Positions 1 to 11,000 of a stretch of DNA of 64,000 bases are shown in pieces. The stretch comes from Aplectana chamaeleonis (lineage: Eukaryota; Nematoda; Chromadorea; Rhabditida; Cosmocercidae): contig JAPDOI010000957.1 in assembly GCA_029168955.1 (NCBI GenBank), positions 1-64,000 of the forward strand, given 5' to 3'. Under the pieces are notes generated by a model. That model was not told the origin of the DNA, made no database searches, and saw only the letters and a list, made by a program, of their open reading frames with translations. Made by a program: the position numbers and the translations under genes. Numbering within the stretch: the first letter of the stretch is position 1; every line of letters starts with the position of its first letter.

Positions 1-46
1 GAAACTATGCGCGGGTGTACGCCTACCATTGTTAGTTCTCGTATTA

Positions 47-118
47 GCTATGATGCGGGACTTTGTCAAATGCCTTGGAAAAATCGAAGAAAACAACATC
101 AACATCACAACATCTTTC
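47..118 (-). pseudogene. Non-LTR retrotransposon reverse transcriptase fragment (motif A)
   Basis: Minus-strand translation gives VDVVFFDFSKAFDKVPHH followed by a stop. F-x-D-F-S-K-A-F-D-K-V-P-H is the first catalytic aspartate block (motif A) of CR1/Jockey/RTE-type non-LTR retrotransposons. Only about 24 codons are recognisable. The sequence on the upstream side (above 120) does not continue in frame, so this is a dead fragment. Confidence 0.6.
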
Positions 119-120
119 AA

Positions 121-650
121 AAATAGGAAGGCCAGAATATTAATTAACTAATAAAGTTTAGGTGCTTAATCATTTCAGAAATTCAAAGTTCCGACGTTTG
201 TGTATTTCACAAAACGCACCAAGATAGGTGTAAAAATTTAATTTTCTGGGACTCTGAATGAGTTTTTCCTCAGAACCTGAATGTTTTGTGTAGCTGATTT
301 GCTGTATATCACAGCCTCGCAGGCCTATACGCGCGAAATAGCAATAAAAAATTGAATACGGCTTTTCACACGTACGGTGCCGCTAAGGCGGCATTCGGAG
401 TTTTCGCGGCACGACACGATGCCACATGTCAGCGCGACGCGAAAAATCGCGTCGCGCGGAAAATCAAGGTGTGAATGGAGCGCGAACGCTGGGCGAGTAC
501 GCGCAATTGCGTACGTCCGCGATTTTCCGTATACAAGCAAAATTGATCGATAAGTGCTCAAATTCTGTAAATTTCAGTGTAATGCATCTTTTTATCTTTT
601 ACTTGTCTCTTTATCGCTTTTTGCTTTCGTTATGACAACTTGCTGTATTG
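121..650. other. No gene; contains a GC-rich hairpin at 432-457
   Basis: No coding signal was recognised. A perfect hairpin of 11-bp arms (GCGCGACGCGA, 432-442, and its complement, 447-457) with an AAAA loop sits in otherwise mixed-composition sequence. Confidence 0.5.
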
Positions 651-1097
651 AAGGCAGCATACACGCTTCGTAAACGTGGTTCGAATAACAATGTGAATCG
701 AACCGTATGGTTTATAACATAACGCCTACTGCATTTTGAAGTGTCAAAAACGACCCACAATGCTTATATGTGTTAGAGTTCGCCCCGCCCTGTATTTTCA
801 CGCCCCTGTATTTGCTCTTTGCTCCAAAGGTGGGTTGCTGGGTCATCTTTGCCGTCAGTGACATGTGTGGTTCACTTGTTAGGCAATCTACCAACAGTAC
901 CGACGGTGATATGATAGCCCAGCAACCTTGCGTTGCAGGGAAATGGCAAAATACAGGGGGCGTGAAAATACAGAGCGGGGCCAACTCTAACTCATGTAGC
1001 GGCATTGTGGGTCGTTTTACACTTCAAAATGTGTAGGCGTTCATTCTATTTCCGTAGTTATCTCAATCACGTTTACGAGCGTGTACGCTGCCTTTAA
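651..1097. mobile_element. Palindromic MITE, family A (ends AAGGCAGCATACACGC), intact copy
   Basis: The element is a long imperfect palindrome centred near 878. The left arm begins AAGGCAGCATACACGC and includes AACGCCTACTGCATTTTGAAG and CCCCGCCCTGTATTTTCACG. The right arm mirrors these, ending GTACGCTGCCTTTAA. The small ORFs inside it on both strands come from the palindrome. A second copy at 51133-53174 confirms a mobile family. Confidence 0.75.
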
Positions 1098-1127
1098 TGA
1101 CAAAAACCTCGGGAGCAAATGATGCTT

Positions 1128-1763
1128 GCAAGGAAGTGCTTAGGTGGTAAACGCATCTGCCAAATTGACTAGTATCGTGAGTATCTCTTGTGGCTCAATA
1201 GTAGAACTGCGCAGTATTCAGCCCCGTGCTGCAGGTTCGAAGAAGTTACAAGTTTCTTAAAAAAGGCCGTTTTTGTGCTTTGTGTTCCTTCCAAAAAGCG
1301 CATTAGTCTTCGGAAAGTCCGGAAACGGACCTCATAAATGTGTTCAGCGCCCAAAACTACCCCTCTGAGCGAAGTTTGGGTGAAGGAAAATTTTCCATAC
1401 TTTGTCCAGACTGGTAGCGTTTTGGACTTGTACGGATTTTCGGGTGGGCGTGTATTTATACCGATCAGAGGGCTCTGGAAGCCTTTTAGAAAATGTTCTA
1501 GATTTGATTTGACTTAAAATTCTCCTAGGGAAGTTTTTGGGGCGCCGATCACGAGTCTGTGGTTTATTAGTCAATTTTCCAAAGTTTCCGGCTAATTTCG
1601 TTCGAAGCTTCCCAACCGGGGAAAATTTGGAGGTAAAATGCCACTTCCGAGCTTTCCGGATTTCTACGATATATGTGTTTCAAATCATTCTCTGAGGGTT
1701 AATTTGAGTGCTAAACACGAACCTGGAGTCCGTTCATCGATTTTTTGCAGATTACGGTAGATT
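1128..1763 (+). repeat. Dispersed repeat D, copy 1 (possibly SINE-like)
   Basis: This is about 630 bp closely matching 56421-57053, with a shorter copy at 63600-63800. Near its 5' end it has TGGCTCAATAGTAGAACT, resembling a tRNA A box, and 43 bases further on GGTTCGAAG, resembling a B box. The body includes CTTTGTCCAGACT and GATCACGAGTCTGTGG. No coding potential is evident. Confidence 0.6.
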
Positions 1764-2267
1764 ACGGTGGGTATATAGTACTTTGGTCGAAATTTCAGAT
1801 TTTACTCAGAATTTGTATATGGGGTTGTTCGTGGTGGAGGATACGAATTTAACGCCCGTTTGTCGATCTTCGTAATACTAAGGTGGGTTTCGCCCCTAAA
1901 TTGCATTTTACCTACCGCAACCTACAGTAAACCTCAGAATTTCGACAAGTGGACTCCAGATTCGTGTTCACCACCCTAGACTACCCCTTCATACAAGTTT
2001 TGAGGCTAAATCCGGGCAGATTTTTGAAACTCCAAAAAGCCTGATGCTAGACGCCACTTGAGTCCCTGATGAGGCAAGAGAAAATTAGGACAATCGCTTG
2101 GCGACCATCGCGTCGCGTTGCAATTCAACGCGACGCGATCGACGCGGTGTATCGCGCCTCTTCACTGTGTACACCTAGCGACGAAGTGACGCGACGCCGC
2201 TCAATCGATACGTAGGCTAATCATAAGGTAGCGTACCGCTGCAAAATGAACTCTAGACGCCGCCTGA
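1764..2267. other. No gene; hairpin at 2107-2139
   Basis: No coding signal was recognised. A perfect hairpin with 14-bp arms (ATCGCGTCGCGTTG, 2107-2120; complement 2126-2139) and a 5-base loop shares its GCGTCGCG core with the hairpin at 432-457. Confidence 0.5.
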
Positions 2268-4308
2268 GACTTCGTCCATAGCCAACGACCAGCGGCAGGC
2301 GTCAAGTCGCCACTCAAACGCTGGCGCATGACGCTCGCATTGTGCCCGAGGACGGCACGGGGTCAACAATGGTATTAATCAGGGGTGTGCTTGAATGAAA
2401 TTCCAAATTTCGTAAATCGTAAAACGTAATTACGGTGAAAATCGTAAACAGCACTTTACTACCATAACCACTAAAAATCATTGTAACTATTAGGCGAAGC
2501 AGAGAATTGAATACTTTCTATCAATAAGTGATGAAGAGCTATTCCGGGAGTTAGTCGCTTTCTGAGCTGCAGATTTAGCTAGGAGTATAGAAGGGAGAAG
2601 CAGTTTGCAGATTTGAGTGCCCAACGCTGACTCAATACATTTGCCTCATGCAGTGCTATGTTCACGAAAGACATCACAATGATAGTGCAGGCAAGGGGCT
2701 CTCCTTAGGCATACTCAGTCGTCCACGCACTGGCCGATGGAATGCCATCTCTAAGACCGTTCCATGTTGACAACAGAGCTAGGCATGCTTACCACGACAG
2801 ACCTGCCTGTCACCTCGAAAAAATGTGTCTGCTACTCCTAAAGCCCTGTCATATTCGGCCGATGGGCTGTAACCAGCCCGACCGATAAGCATTTACATCA
2901 TGCGAGTCGGGTGAAAAAAGTGTGGCCGGACTGAGCAAGCCTGTGCTGTCCGTCCATGACGTGATCTGTCGATAGGCATTTACCAAATTGCTCATAAAGA
3001 TCGAAAGATCCTCCAAATTTGGCCGGACTGTGCTCGCCTGGGTATATCCTGATCCAGCCGTGGCCGTCTCGGTCTAGGTATGCGTTCCACTTCTCACTGA
3101 TGTGGGAATTCCCCCCCCCCTAATTTTGGCTGGACTGAGCTCGCCGCAGTGCGCTCGACTACGCCGGCATAAGCGACTGGCATACGTCCGACACACTAGG
3201 GGGGGGGGGGGTGCAGGACGGAGCGGGATCACAAGGGACAGGAAGGGACGGCTCAGGGTTACTAGTGATGTTAGAGGACGGCCTAGTCCGGCCTTTAGCC
3301 AACGGAAGTGGGCCTGAAACAAAACTGCTGGGCCAAAGGCACACACCTATATCCGCGATACTTCTCCTTGAAAGTTAATGCCATTGCGAGCGTTGAAAAC
3401 GAGCCAAAATGACCGTATTTCAGCGACTCTGGATAGCCGAATTTAGGGACTCCGCCCATTTGCTACTCAGGCGATTCTCATTACCCGGAGAGTAACAGTA
3501 CAAGCCAGGAGAGTAGGAGAACGAGCCGAACTGTCAGGTGGCTCCAAATACTGTTCGGTGTGGCTGCGAGTCGAGTATCGGCTGACATATTTCTCTTGTT
3601 GATCTTTGTGACCTCCGCGTAGACGTAGCCTTCTCAAATGGCGGCCCAGGAACACACTTTGAAGCCATTTTTAGCTTCATTAGAGCGCTTTGCTTGATTT
3701 TTTATAGGCCAATCAAGTTTTGAGTATCAGAACGCTTAGTCATCATGAAAACCTCAAAAACGAAGTACCTCGTGAAAAGTGTTCTTAGACTGCATTGCGC
3801 CATAGACGGCAGCTAGTGAGGCGCATGCTCTGGTAGACAGCGCCTCGAACTCCGATCGTATGTACCGCGTTACAATAATATAATCACGTCGAAAATCGAT
3901 AATCAAGTCGGGCTGTAGTCAGACGCCGGAGTTGGTCCCATCCACTGGCCAAAAACATTAGTATACGCAAAACGGTAGTAGAGCAGGTCAACTGGAGCTG
4001 CCTTTCATTCTACTTTCATTGCATGCATTTTTGTTTACGAAAATTTCCGATTTACGGTCTAAAATGTCGTAAATCGTAGACCGTAATTATGAGGCCAAAA
4101 AACACCGTAAATCGTAAGATAGTAAACCGTAATTACGCACAACCCTGGTATTGATAATGTTAGTGGCAGCCGCTACTGCCTCCAACGTCAGCGACAGGCC
4201 AGCTGCAGTGGTCGCTGGGAGTCGCTGGGGAGTGAGATCAGTAACAAATGTTAAAGATGCGAACCCTCAGCGTCACTTGACGCTAGGACGGCTGCTATGG
4301 ACGAAGCC
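2268..4308. mobile_element. About 2.0-kb non-autonomous element with imperfect terminal inverted repeats
   Basis: The ends are inverted: CTTCGTCCATAG at 2270-2281 and CTATGGACGAAG at 4295-4306. Similarity continues inward (GGCGTCAAGT; AGGGGTGTGC versus CAGGGTTGTGCG) to clusters of CGTAAATCGTAA/CGTAATTACGG at 2410-2450 and 4050-4140. The interior has no recognisable transposase and contains a C10 (3111-3120) and a G13 (3199-3211) run. Superfamily and target duplication could not be settled. Confidence 0.55.
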
Positions 4309-4332
4309 TAATGCACCTGGATAGTAGAGTAT

Positions 4333-4742
4333 GTCCACGAATATTCGGAAAACGAATATTCGGCCGAATAAACGAATAATCGAATATTCGAATAATTCGA
4401 TTTGTCGGAAAAGTCAATTTTTCGAATTACTTGTTTATTCGAATATTCGGAAAAGTCAATTTTTCGAATTACTTGTATATTCGAATATTCGGAAAAGTCA
4501 ATTTTTCGAATAATTCGTTTATTCGTATATTCGGAGAAGTCAATTTTTCGAATAATTCGTTTATTCGAATATTCAGGAAAGTCAATTTTTCGAATAATTC
4601 GTTTATTCGAATATTCGGAGAAGTCAATTTTTCGAATAATTCGTTTATTCGAATATTCAGAATAGTCAATTTTTCGAATAATTCGTTTATTCGAATATTC
4701 GAGCGGCCCAATATTCGAATATTCGGCCGAATAAACGAATAA
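4333..4742 (+). repeat. 42-bp AT-rich satellite, block 1 (about 10 units)
   Basis: Units contain GAATATTCGG, AAAGTCAATTTTTCGAA and TAATTCGTTTATTC at an exact 42-bp spacing (for example 4441, 4483, 4525). The unit is rich in short palindromes (CGAATATTCG). Overlapping ORFs of up to 178 codons on both strands come from the repeat and are not genes. Confidence 0.9.
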
Positions 4743-5259
4743 TTTCAGAAAAATAAGAAGCATAGTCTCCTGCACATGTTCATTTCTGCGGTCTAGAAGT
4801 GAAATATCTCCAATCAAACTGGTAGAATGTTTGAACATAATCACAATACTCCTATATATAAAAACATGAGATAGTCAGAAACCTAATGGTGGAGTGTCTC
4901 GCTCAGCACCGAATTTGTAATAGATACTGTTTTCCATCTGATGGAGTAGGTCCGGAACAAATTCGAGCGATGTTCCACAAACGGCTACCGTACGCTGCTA
5001 GAGTATAATGCGATACTTAATTGCTATGAATTTACGTCAATCGCTGCAGCTTTGAGCCAGTTCTTATTCAACATTTACCTTATATTTTTGCGGTCCAGAG
5101 GTGAAATGTCTCCAACCAAACTGTGTGCTATCTTAGGGGTGGGGGACCACTATGGCTGGATGCACTTGGCCCCTATCATTTTACCGTGCCGCACTAAATT
5201 TGAGCATCACCCGGGGTTTCCCTCCCAATGGTCGTGGCCAGGTGCGATGCAGCAGTGCC

Positions 5260-6057
5260 CCCCCCGCCAAGATACAATACCCGCCCTATGTTTTGTAAAA
5301 ACGGGGAGCATCTGGCAAACGTGGCAAAAGCGTCCGATGCATGTAACCTTTTTTGAACGAAGACTTTGAGTTCTGAAAACGCCATCGTATTCACAGATCA
5401 AATTCATACCTATTCATGTGACTTGTGTGCCGAAGCTCTCTAAAATCGCTTTGTTTTTGAAAGAAATAGTTTTTGCGATCGTTTTTCAAAAACGTCGCGC
5501 TCGGCGAAGTGCGGCGAAACTTTTAGCAGTATTTGTACAAGTAATGGAAGAGCAATTTGTATGCTTTCTCCATAAATTAGGTGCAGGTGGGAGAACCTCA
5601 AGATTTGTAATGGTTGAATTTTCAAAATCCTTCATTAAACAGCTTCAGAACTACCTGAAAAGTCGGAGTTTTGTTGCGAGAACCCTGGACTCTTAAATGA
5701 AGAATTTTGAAAATTCAACCATTACAAACCTTGGGCTTCTCCCACCTGCACATAATTCATGGAGAAAGCATACAGATTGCTCTTCCATTACTTGTACAAA
5801 TACTGCTCAGTTTCGTCGCACCGCGACGTTTTTGAAAAACGATCGCAAAAACTATTTCTTTCAAAAACAAAGCGATTTTAGGGAACTTCGGCACACAAGT
5901 CACATAAATAGGTAGCAATTAGATCTGTGAATATGATAGCGTGCCAGAGCTCAAAAAAGTCTTCATTCAAAAAAGGTTACATGCATCGGACGCTCTTTTG
6001 CCAAGTTTGCCAGATGCTCCCCGTTTTTACAAAACTTAGCGCGGGCATTGTAGCACC
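5260..6057. mobile_element. Foldback element with about 360-bp inverted arms
   Basis: The left arm (about 5260-5635) and right arm (about 5698-6057) are inverted copies. AAACGGGGAGCATCTGGCAAA in the left arm corresponds to TTTGCCAGATGCTCCCCGTTT in the right, and likewise TTTTTGCGATCGTTTTTCAAAA and GTGACTTGTGTGCCGAAG. The central spacer is about 65 bp. The two overlapping ORFs (5418-5696 and 5697-5915) are the two arms read on the same strand. No transposase is present. Confidence 0.8.
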
Positions 6058-6339
6058 TCAAGCATAGGAAATTCGGATATTGTTGGTAGATAATGTTTAA
6101 AAAATCCAGAGACTTTGATCGTATCGTTTAACAACTGCTCATAGACAGTGATAAATGTTGGTTAGAATACTTTTATGATATAATGTGGAATGTCTTTTTC
6201 GTGGAAGTACATTGGCATAGCTTTGATCTATATAATACTATACAAAAAAGGTTAAGAAAGTTGGTAGTGCCGCGAACGGGGGTTCGATTATGTGTACTCG
6301 GTCGGTACTTTCTATTTGAATACTCGCGATTTTGGCCGG

Positions 6340-6560
6340 ATATTCGAAATACTCGTATTCGAATCATTCGATTATTCGAAAAGTCAAATTTTCGAACAAT
6401 TCGTTTATTCGAATATTCGGAAAAGTCAATTTTTCGAATTATTCTTTTATTCGAATATTCGGAAAAGTCAATTTTTCGAATAATTCATCTATTCGAATAT
6501 TCGGAGACGTCAATTTTTTCAATTATTCGTTTATTCGAATATTCGAAAATTTTTATTCGT
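6340..6560 (+). repeat. 42-bp AT-rich satellite, block 2 (about 5 units)
   Basis: This has the same 42-bp unit and orientation as block 1 (GAATATTCGG at 6411, 6453, 6495). It lies about 1.6 kb away, with the foldback element between the blocks. Outside the blocks the sequence GTAGAGTAT occurs at 4324-4332 and inverted at 6566-6574, hinting that the whole 4324-6574 segment is one composite unit. Confidence 0.85.
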
Positions 6561-6580
6561 TTGATATACTCTACTGGATA

Positions 6581-7014
6581 GATCAAAGCGATGGCAACTC
6601 ATTATAACACGTCGGCCCTCTCTCGACGTGTCACAATGAGTTTCGTGTTAATCGATCTCCAACTGACCGCTTCTTCTTCTTCTTCTTCTTCTTCTTCGTC
6701 TGTAGGTGTGCAACTTTTTGTGAACTCCACTGTATAACATGCAACATGCCTTAGTATGCATGGTTGCCGTATTCGATTTAGACTGACGCACGGACCACGC
6801 GGCTGGCCGTGCGCTGTTGGCGGCATCACTGGCCAACGGGGTTCGATTCGCGCGCGTCGATCTACCGTCGCGGCCCATCCATTCATCAGGCTCAATTTAT
6901 TACGTTAACTCTACCTGCGTGCAAGATACACCAGCCATACATGCGCATCCATATACACAAGGGTGAAAGTCAATTGTGTAGAACACGACTTTGAGGAGCG
7001 AAATTTCAACTCAC
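6581..7014. other. Part of him-4 intron 3; CTT microsatellite
   Basis: A (CTT)9 tract lies at 6670-6697. No exon, RNA gene or transposon was recognised. The him-4 donor GTGAGT is at 7014-7009. Confidence 0.6.
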
Positions 7015-7139
7015 TGAACTCTGCTTCTCTTGTATCATATTCAGAACCGTGTCCTCCAAGTCATAGTCCTTTGATCGAGCATCAGTAAACACGTAGATGA
7101 ATGACGAAGGGAGAGATATTTCTAGCGCCTTCAGAATTC
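7015..7139 (-). CDS. him-4: Hemicentin (HIM-4) coding exon 3: VWA with FTDARSKD motif
   Basis: This 125-nt exon encodes residues 120-160. It begins with two bases completing Gly119 and ends in phase 0. It contains [20 protein letters not shown] and then [21 protein letters not shown]. The FTDARSKD stretch (D138 being the third VWA metal-site aspartate) is diagnostic for hemicentin. The acceptor on the minus strand is GTTCTTTCAG/GA, a good nematode polypyrimidine-CAG, and the donor is TCA/GTGAGT. The next expected segment (VVFV-type strand, TGDC) is not visible in bases 1-7014, so intron 3 is longer than 7 kb or that exon lies outside the window. The exon is separated from exon 2 by the giant intron holding the 27-kb array. 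Confidence 0.93.
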
Positions 7140-7441
7140 CTGAAAGAACAACTGCAGCGCTGACATAGAGCATTAGTAGAATCGCTTTGTAAGGGTTTGC
7201 CTCTATACCTCAAAATGAAGCAGCAATTTATTTTAGCCGTCCACAAACTACAATGTTCCAGATTCCATGTTTGGCTGTCTTGAAACATGGGCATATCTTG
7301 AACGTACTTGAAATTCAGGCCGTGCAGGTTTGATATTTGGTAGAACTGATTTACTGGCCCGATGTTTCGAGCGAACCGTAGTTTTCGAAGACCTGGAAGC
7401 GCTTCCAACATCAGCTACTTATGGGTTGCTTGATCAGGTCT

Positions 7442-7749
7442 CCTCATTTCTCACGCAAACCGCAACAAACTCTCAAACATAGACGAGCCACCGAAACCAA
7501 AACAGAAGACTCACTCAAACCAGTCCCACCAACGACAAGCTCCTTACCGACCGGGGGCGGCATGCATGCCCCAATCAGCTGACAGGGGCATGAGACAAGT
7601 GATTCACTTGTCTCTTGTCTCTGGGGCTGTTCCGGTTCCGTCGATAAGGAGATCATCGTCGGTGGAACTAGTGTGGGTGAGTTTTCTGTGTCGGTTTCAG
7701 TTACTCGAGTAGGTCTAAAAGTTAGTCGTGATTAGTGTAAGAAATGAGG
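7442..7749. mobile_element. Palindromic MITE-like element with perfect centre
   Basis: The inverted arms meet at a perfect 23-bp palindrome (GAGACAAGTGA, T, complement; 7592-7614). The diverged arms extend about 150 bp each side: CCTCATTTC at 7442-7450 against GAAATGAGG at 7741-7749, and AGCTCCTTACCGAC against GTCGATAAGGAGAT. Arm divergence is clearly higher than at the centre. No protein is encoded. Confidence 0.7.
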
Positions 7750-7937
7750 AGCGTTTAATCGAGTAACCCACAAGTCGCTGTTTTGAAAAACAATTTCAGG
7801 CCTCTGGGAAAGACGATTTGCTCGAAACGTCAGCTCAGTAAACAATTTCTACCAAATATCAAAGGGAAAAGATGTCAAGTAGTACCATGTTAGTTCAACA
7901 TTTTCATATGAACAGATCAGCACGTCAGTGATGGTTC

Positions 7938-8010
7938 TTAAAGGCACAGTCCAAGCTCAGGGACAGAATCTGAAAATTCCACATAATTTTCAAGTAGACC
8001 CGTCCTATAT
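7938..8010 (+). mobile_element. Terminal fragment of a family C MITE abutting the minisatellite
   Basis: The sequence starts TTAAAGGCACAGTCCAAG and continues CTCAGGGACAGAATCT, then CAAGTAGACCCGTCCTATATA. It matches the inverted right end of the complete element at 41400-41881 over about 70 bp, then passes directly into the 21-bp array. The other end of this element is not seen at the far side of the array. Confidence 0.7.
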
Positions 8011-11000
8011 AGCACAGGACTCCAGTGGGAGTGTGCAGAACGTCATTGAAAGTGTGCAGAACCCCAGTGGGAATGTACAGGACGTCATCGAAAGTGTGCA
8101 GGACCACAGTGGGAGTGTGCAGGACGTCATAGAAAGTGTGCAGGACTCTAGTGGGAGTGTGCAGGATGTCATGGAAAGTGTGCACGACGTCAGAGAAAGT
8201 GTTCAGGACTCCAGTGGGAGTGTGCAGGACGTCATAGAAAGTGTGCAGAACTCCAGTGGGAGTGTGCAGGACGTCATAGAAGGTGTGCAGGACTCCAGTG
8301 GAAGTGGGCAGGATGTCATGGAAAGTGTGCAGGACCCTAGTTGAAGTGTGCAGGACCCCAGTGGGAGTGTGTAGGACGTCATAGAAAGTGTGCAGGACTC
8401 CAGTGGGAGTGTGAATGACGTCATTGAAAGTGTGCAGGACGCCAGTGGGAGTGTGCAGGACGTTATTAAAAGTGTGCAGGACCCCAGTGGGAGTGCGCAG
8501 GACGTGAGAGAAAGTGTGCAGGAATCCAGTGGGAGTGTGCAGGATGTCATGGAAAGTGTGCAGGACCCCAGTGGGAGTGTGCAGGACGTCAGAGAAAGTG
8601 TGCAGGACTCCAGTGGGAGTGTGCAGGACGTCATAGAAAGTGTGCAGGCCTCCAGTGGGAGTGCGCAGGGCGTCATAGAAAGTGTGCAGGACTCCAGTGG
8701 GAGTGTACAGGACGTCATTGAAAGTGTGCAGGACCACAGTGGGAGTGTGCAGGACGTCATAGAAAGTGTGCAGGGCCCCAGCGGAAGTGTGCAGAACTCC
8801 AGAGGGAGTGTGCAGGACTCTAGTGGGAGTGTGCAGGACGTCATAGAAAGTGTGCAGAACCCCAGTGGGAGTGTGCAGGACTCCAGTGGGAGTGTGCAGG
8901 ACGTTATTGAAAGTGTGCAGAACCCCAGTGGGAATGTACAGGACGTCATCGAAAGTGTGCAGGACCACAGTGGGAGTGTGCAAGACGTCATAGAAAGTGT
9001 GCAGGACGTCATTAAAAGTGTGCAGGACTCTAGTGGGAGTGTGCAGGATGTCATGGAAAGTGTGCACGACGTCAGAGAAAGAGTTCAGGACTCCAGTGGG
9101 AGTGTGCAGGACGTCATAGAAAGTGTGCAGGACTCCAGTGGGAGTGTGCAGGACGTCATAGAAGGTGTGCAGGACTCCAGTGGAAGTGTGCAGGATGTCA
9201 TGGAAAGTGTGCAGGACCCTAGTTGAAGTGTGCAGGACCCCAGTGGGAGTGTGTAGGACGTCATAGAAAGTGTGCAGGACTCCAGTGGGAGTGTGAATGA
9301 CGTCATTGAAAGTGTTCAGGACGTCAGTGGGAGTGTGCAGGACGTCATTGAAAGTGTGCAGGACCCCACTGGGAGTGCGCAGGACGTGAGAGAAAGTGTG
9401 CAGGAATCCAGTGGGAGCGTGCAGGATGTCATGGAAAGTGTGCAGGACCCCAGTGGGGGTGTGCAGGACGTCAGAGAAAGTGTGCAGGACTCCAGTGGGA
9501 GTGTGCATGATGTCATTGAAAGTGTGCAGGACTCCAGAGGGGGTGTGCAGGACCACTGTGGGAGTGTGCAGGACGTCATAGAAAGTGTGCAGGCCTCCAG
9601 TGGGAGTGTGCAGGGCGTCATAGAAAGTGTGCAGGACTCCAGTGGGAGTGTGTAGGACGTCATTGAAAGTGTGCAGGACCACAGTGGGAGTGTGCAGGAC
9701 GTCATACAAAGTGTGCAGGACTCTAGTGGGAGTGTGCAGGACGTCATAGAAAGTGTGCAGGGCCCCAGCGGAAGTGTGCAGGACTCCAGAGGGAGTGTGC
9801 AGGACGTCATTGAAAATGTGCAGGACCTCAGTGGGAGTGCGCAGGACCCCAGTGGGAGTGTGCAGGACTCCAGTGGGAGTGCGCAGGACGTTATTGAAAG
9901 TGTGCACGACGTCAGAGAAAGTGTTCAGGACTCCAGTGGGAGCGTGCAGGACGTCATTAAAAGTGTGCAGGACTCCAGTGGGAGTGTACAGGATGACATG
10001 GAAAGTGTGCAGGAGCCCAGTTGAAGTGTGCAGGACTCCGGTGGCAGTGTGCAGGACGTCATTGAAAGTGTGCAGAACCCCAGCGGGAATGTACAGGATG
10101 TCATCGAAAGTGTGCAGGACCACAGTGGGAGTGTGCAGGACGTCATAGAAAGTGGCAGCACGTCATTAAAAGTGTGCAGGACTCTAGTGGGAGTGTGCAG
10201 GATGTCATGGAAAGTGTGCAGGACTCCAGCGGGAGTGTGCAGGATGTCATGGAAAGTGTGCAGGAGCCCAGTTGAAGTGAGCAGGACCCCAGTGGGAGTG
10301 TGCAGGACGTCATGGAAAGCGTGCAGGACCCCAGTGGTAGTGTGTAGGACGTCATAGAAAGTGTGCAGGACTCCAGTGGGAGTGTGAATGACGTCATTAA
10401 AAGTGTGCAGGACTCCAGTGGGAGTGTGCAGGATGTCATGGAAAGTGTGCAGGAGCCCAGTTGAAGTGAGCAGGACCCCAGTGGGAGTGTGCAGGACGTC
10501 ATACAAAGTGTGCAGGACTCCAGTGGGAGTGTGCAGGACGTCATAGAAAGTGTGCAGGACGTCAGTGGGAGTGTGCAGAACGTCATTAAAAGTGTGCAGG
10601 ACCCCAGTGAAAGTGCGCAGGACGTGAGGGAAAGTGTGCAGGAATCCAGTGGGGGTGTGCAGGATGTCATGGAAAGTGTGCAGGATCCCAGTGGGAGTGT
10701 GCAGGACGTCAGAGAAAGTGTGCAGGACTCCAGTGGGAGTGTGCATGATGTCATTGAAAGTGTGCAGGACTCCAGTGGGGGTGTGCAGGACCCCAGTGGG
10801 AGTGTGAAGGACCCCAGTGGGAGTGTGCAGGACGTCATAGAAAGTGTGCAGGCCTCCAGTGGGAGTGTGCAGGGCGTCATAGAAAGTGTGGAGGACCCCA
10901 GTGGGAGTGTGCAGGACTCCAGTGGGAGTGTGCAGGACGTTATTGAAAGTGTGCACGACGTCAGAGAATGTGTTCAGGACTCCAGTGGGAGTGTGCAGGA

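Noticed and set aside
712..1036. Overlapping ORFs on both strands at 712-1036
   Set aside because: They mirror each other because the region is a palindromic MITE.
4308..4844. 178-codon and overlapping ORFs in the AT-rich satellite, and similar ones at 6183-6607
   Set aside because: The 42-bp period (14 codons) keeps frames open. The translations are pure repeats with no start or splice context.
5418..5915. Two adjacent ORFs (92 and 72 codons) as a gene pair
   Set aside because: They are the two inverted arms of one foldback element read on the same strand.
6780..6870. GGGGTTCGATTCG as a tRNA T arm
   Set aside because: The nearest A-box-like word is only about 37 bases away, and no acceptor stem pairs.
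1..7000. him-4 exon 4 (VVFV/TGDC segment)
   Set aside because: Searched by eye on the minus strand and not found. It probably lies beyond the left edge.
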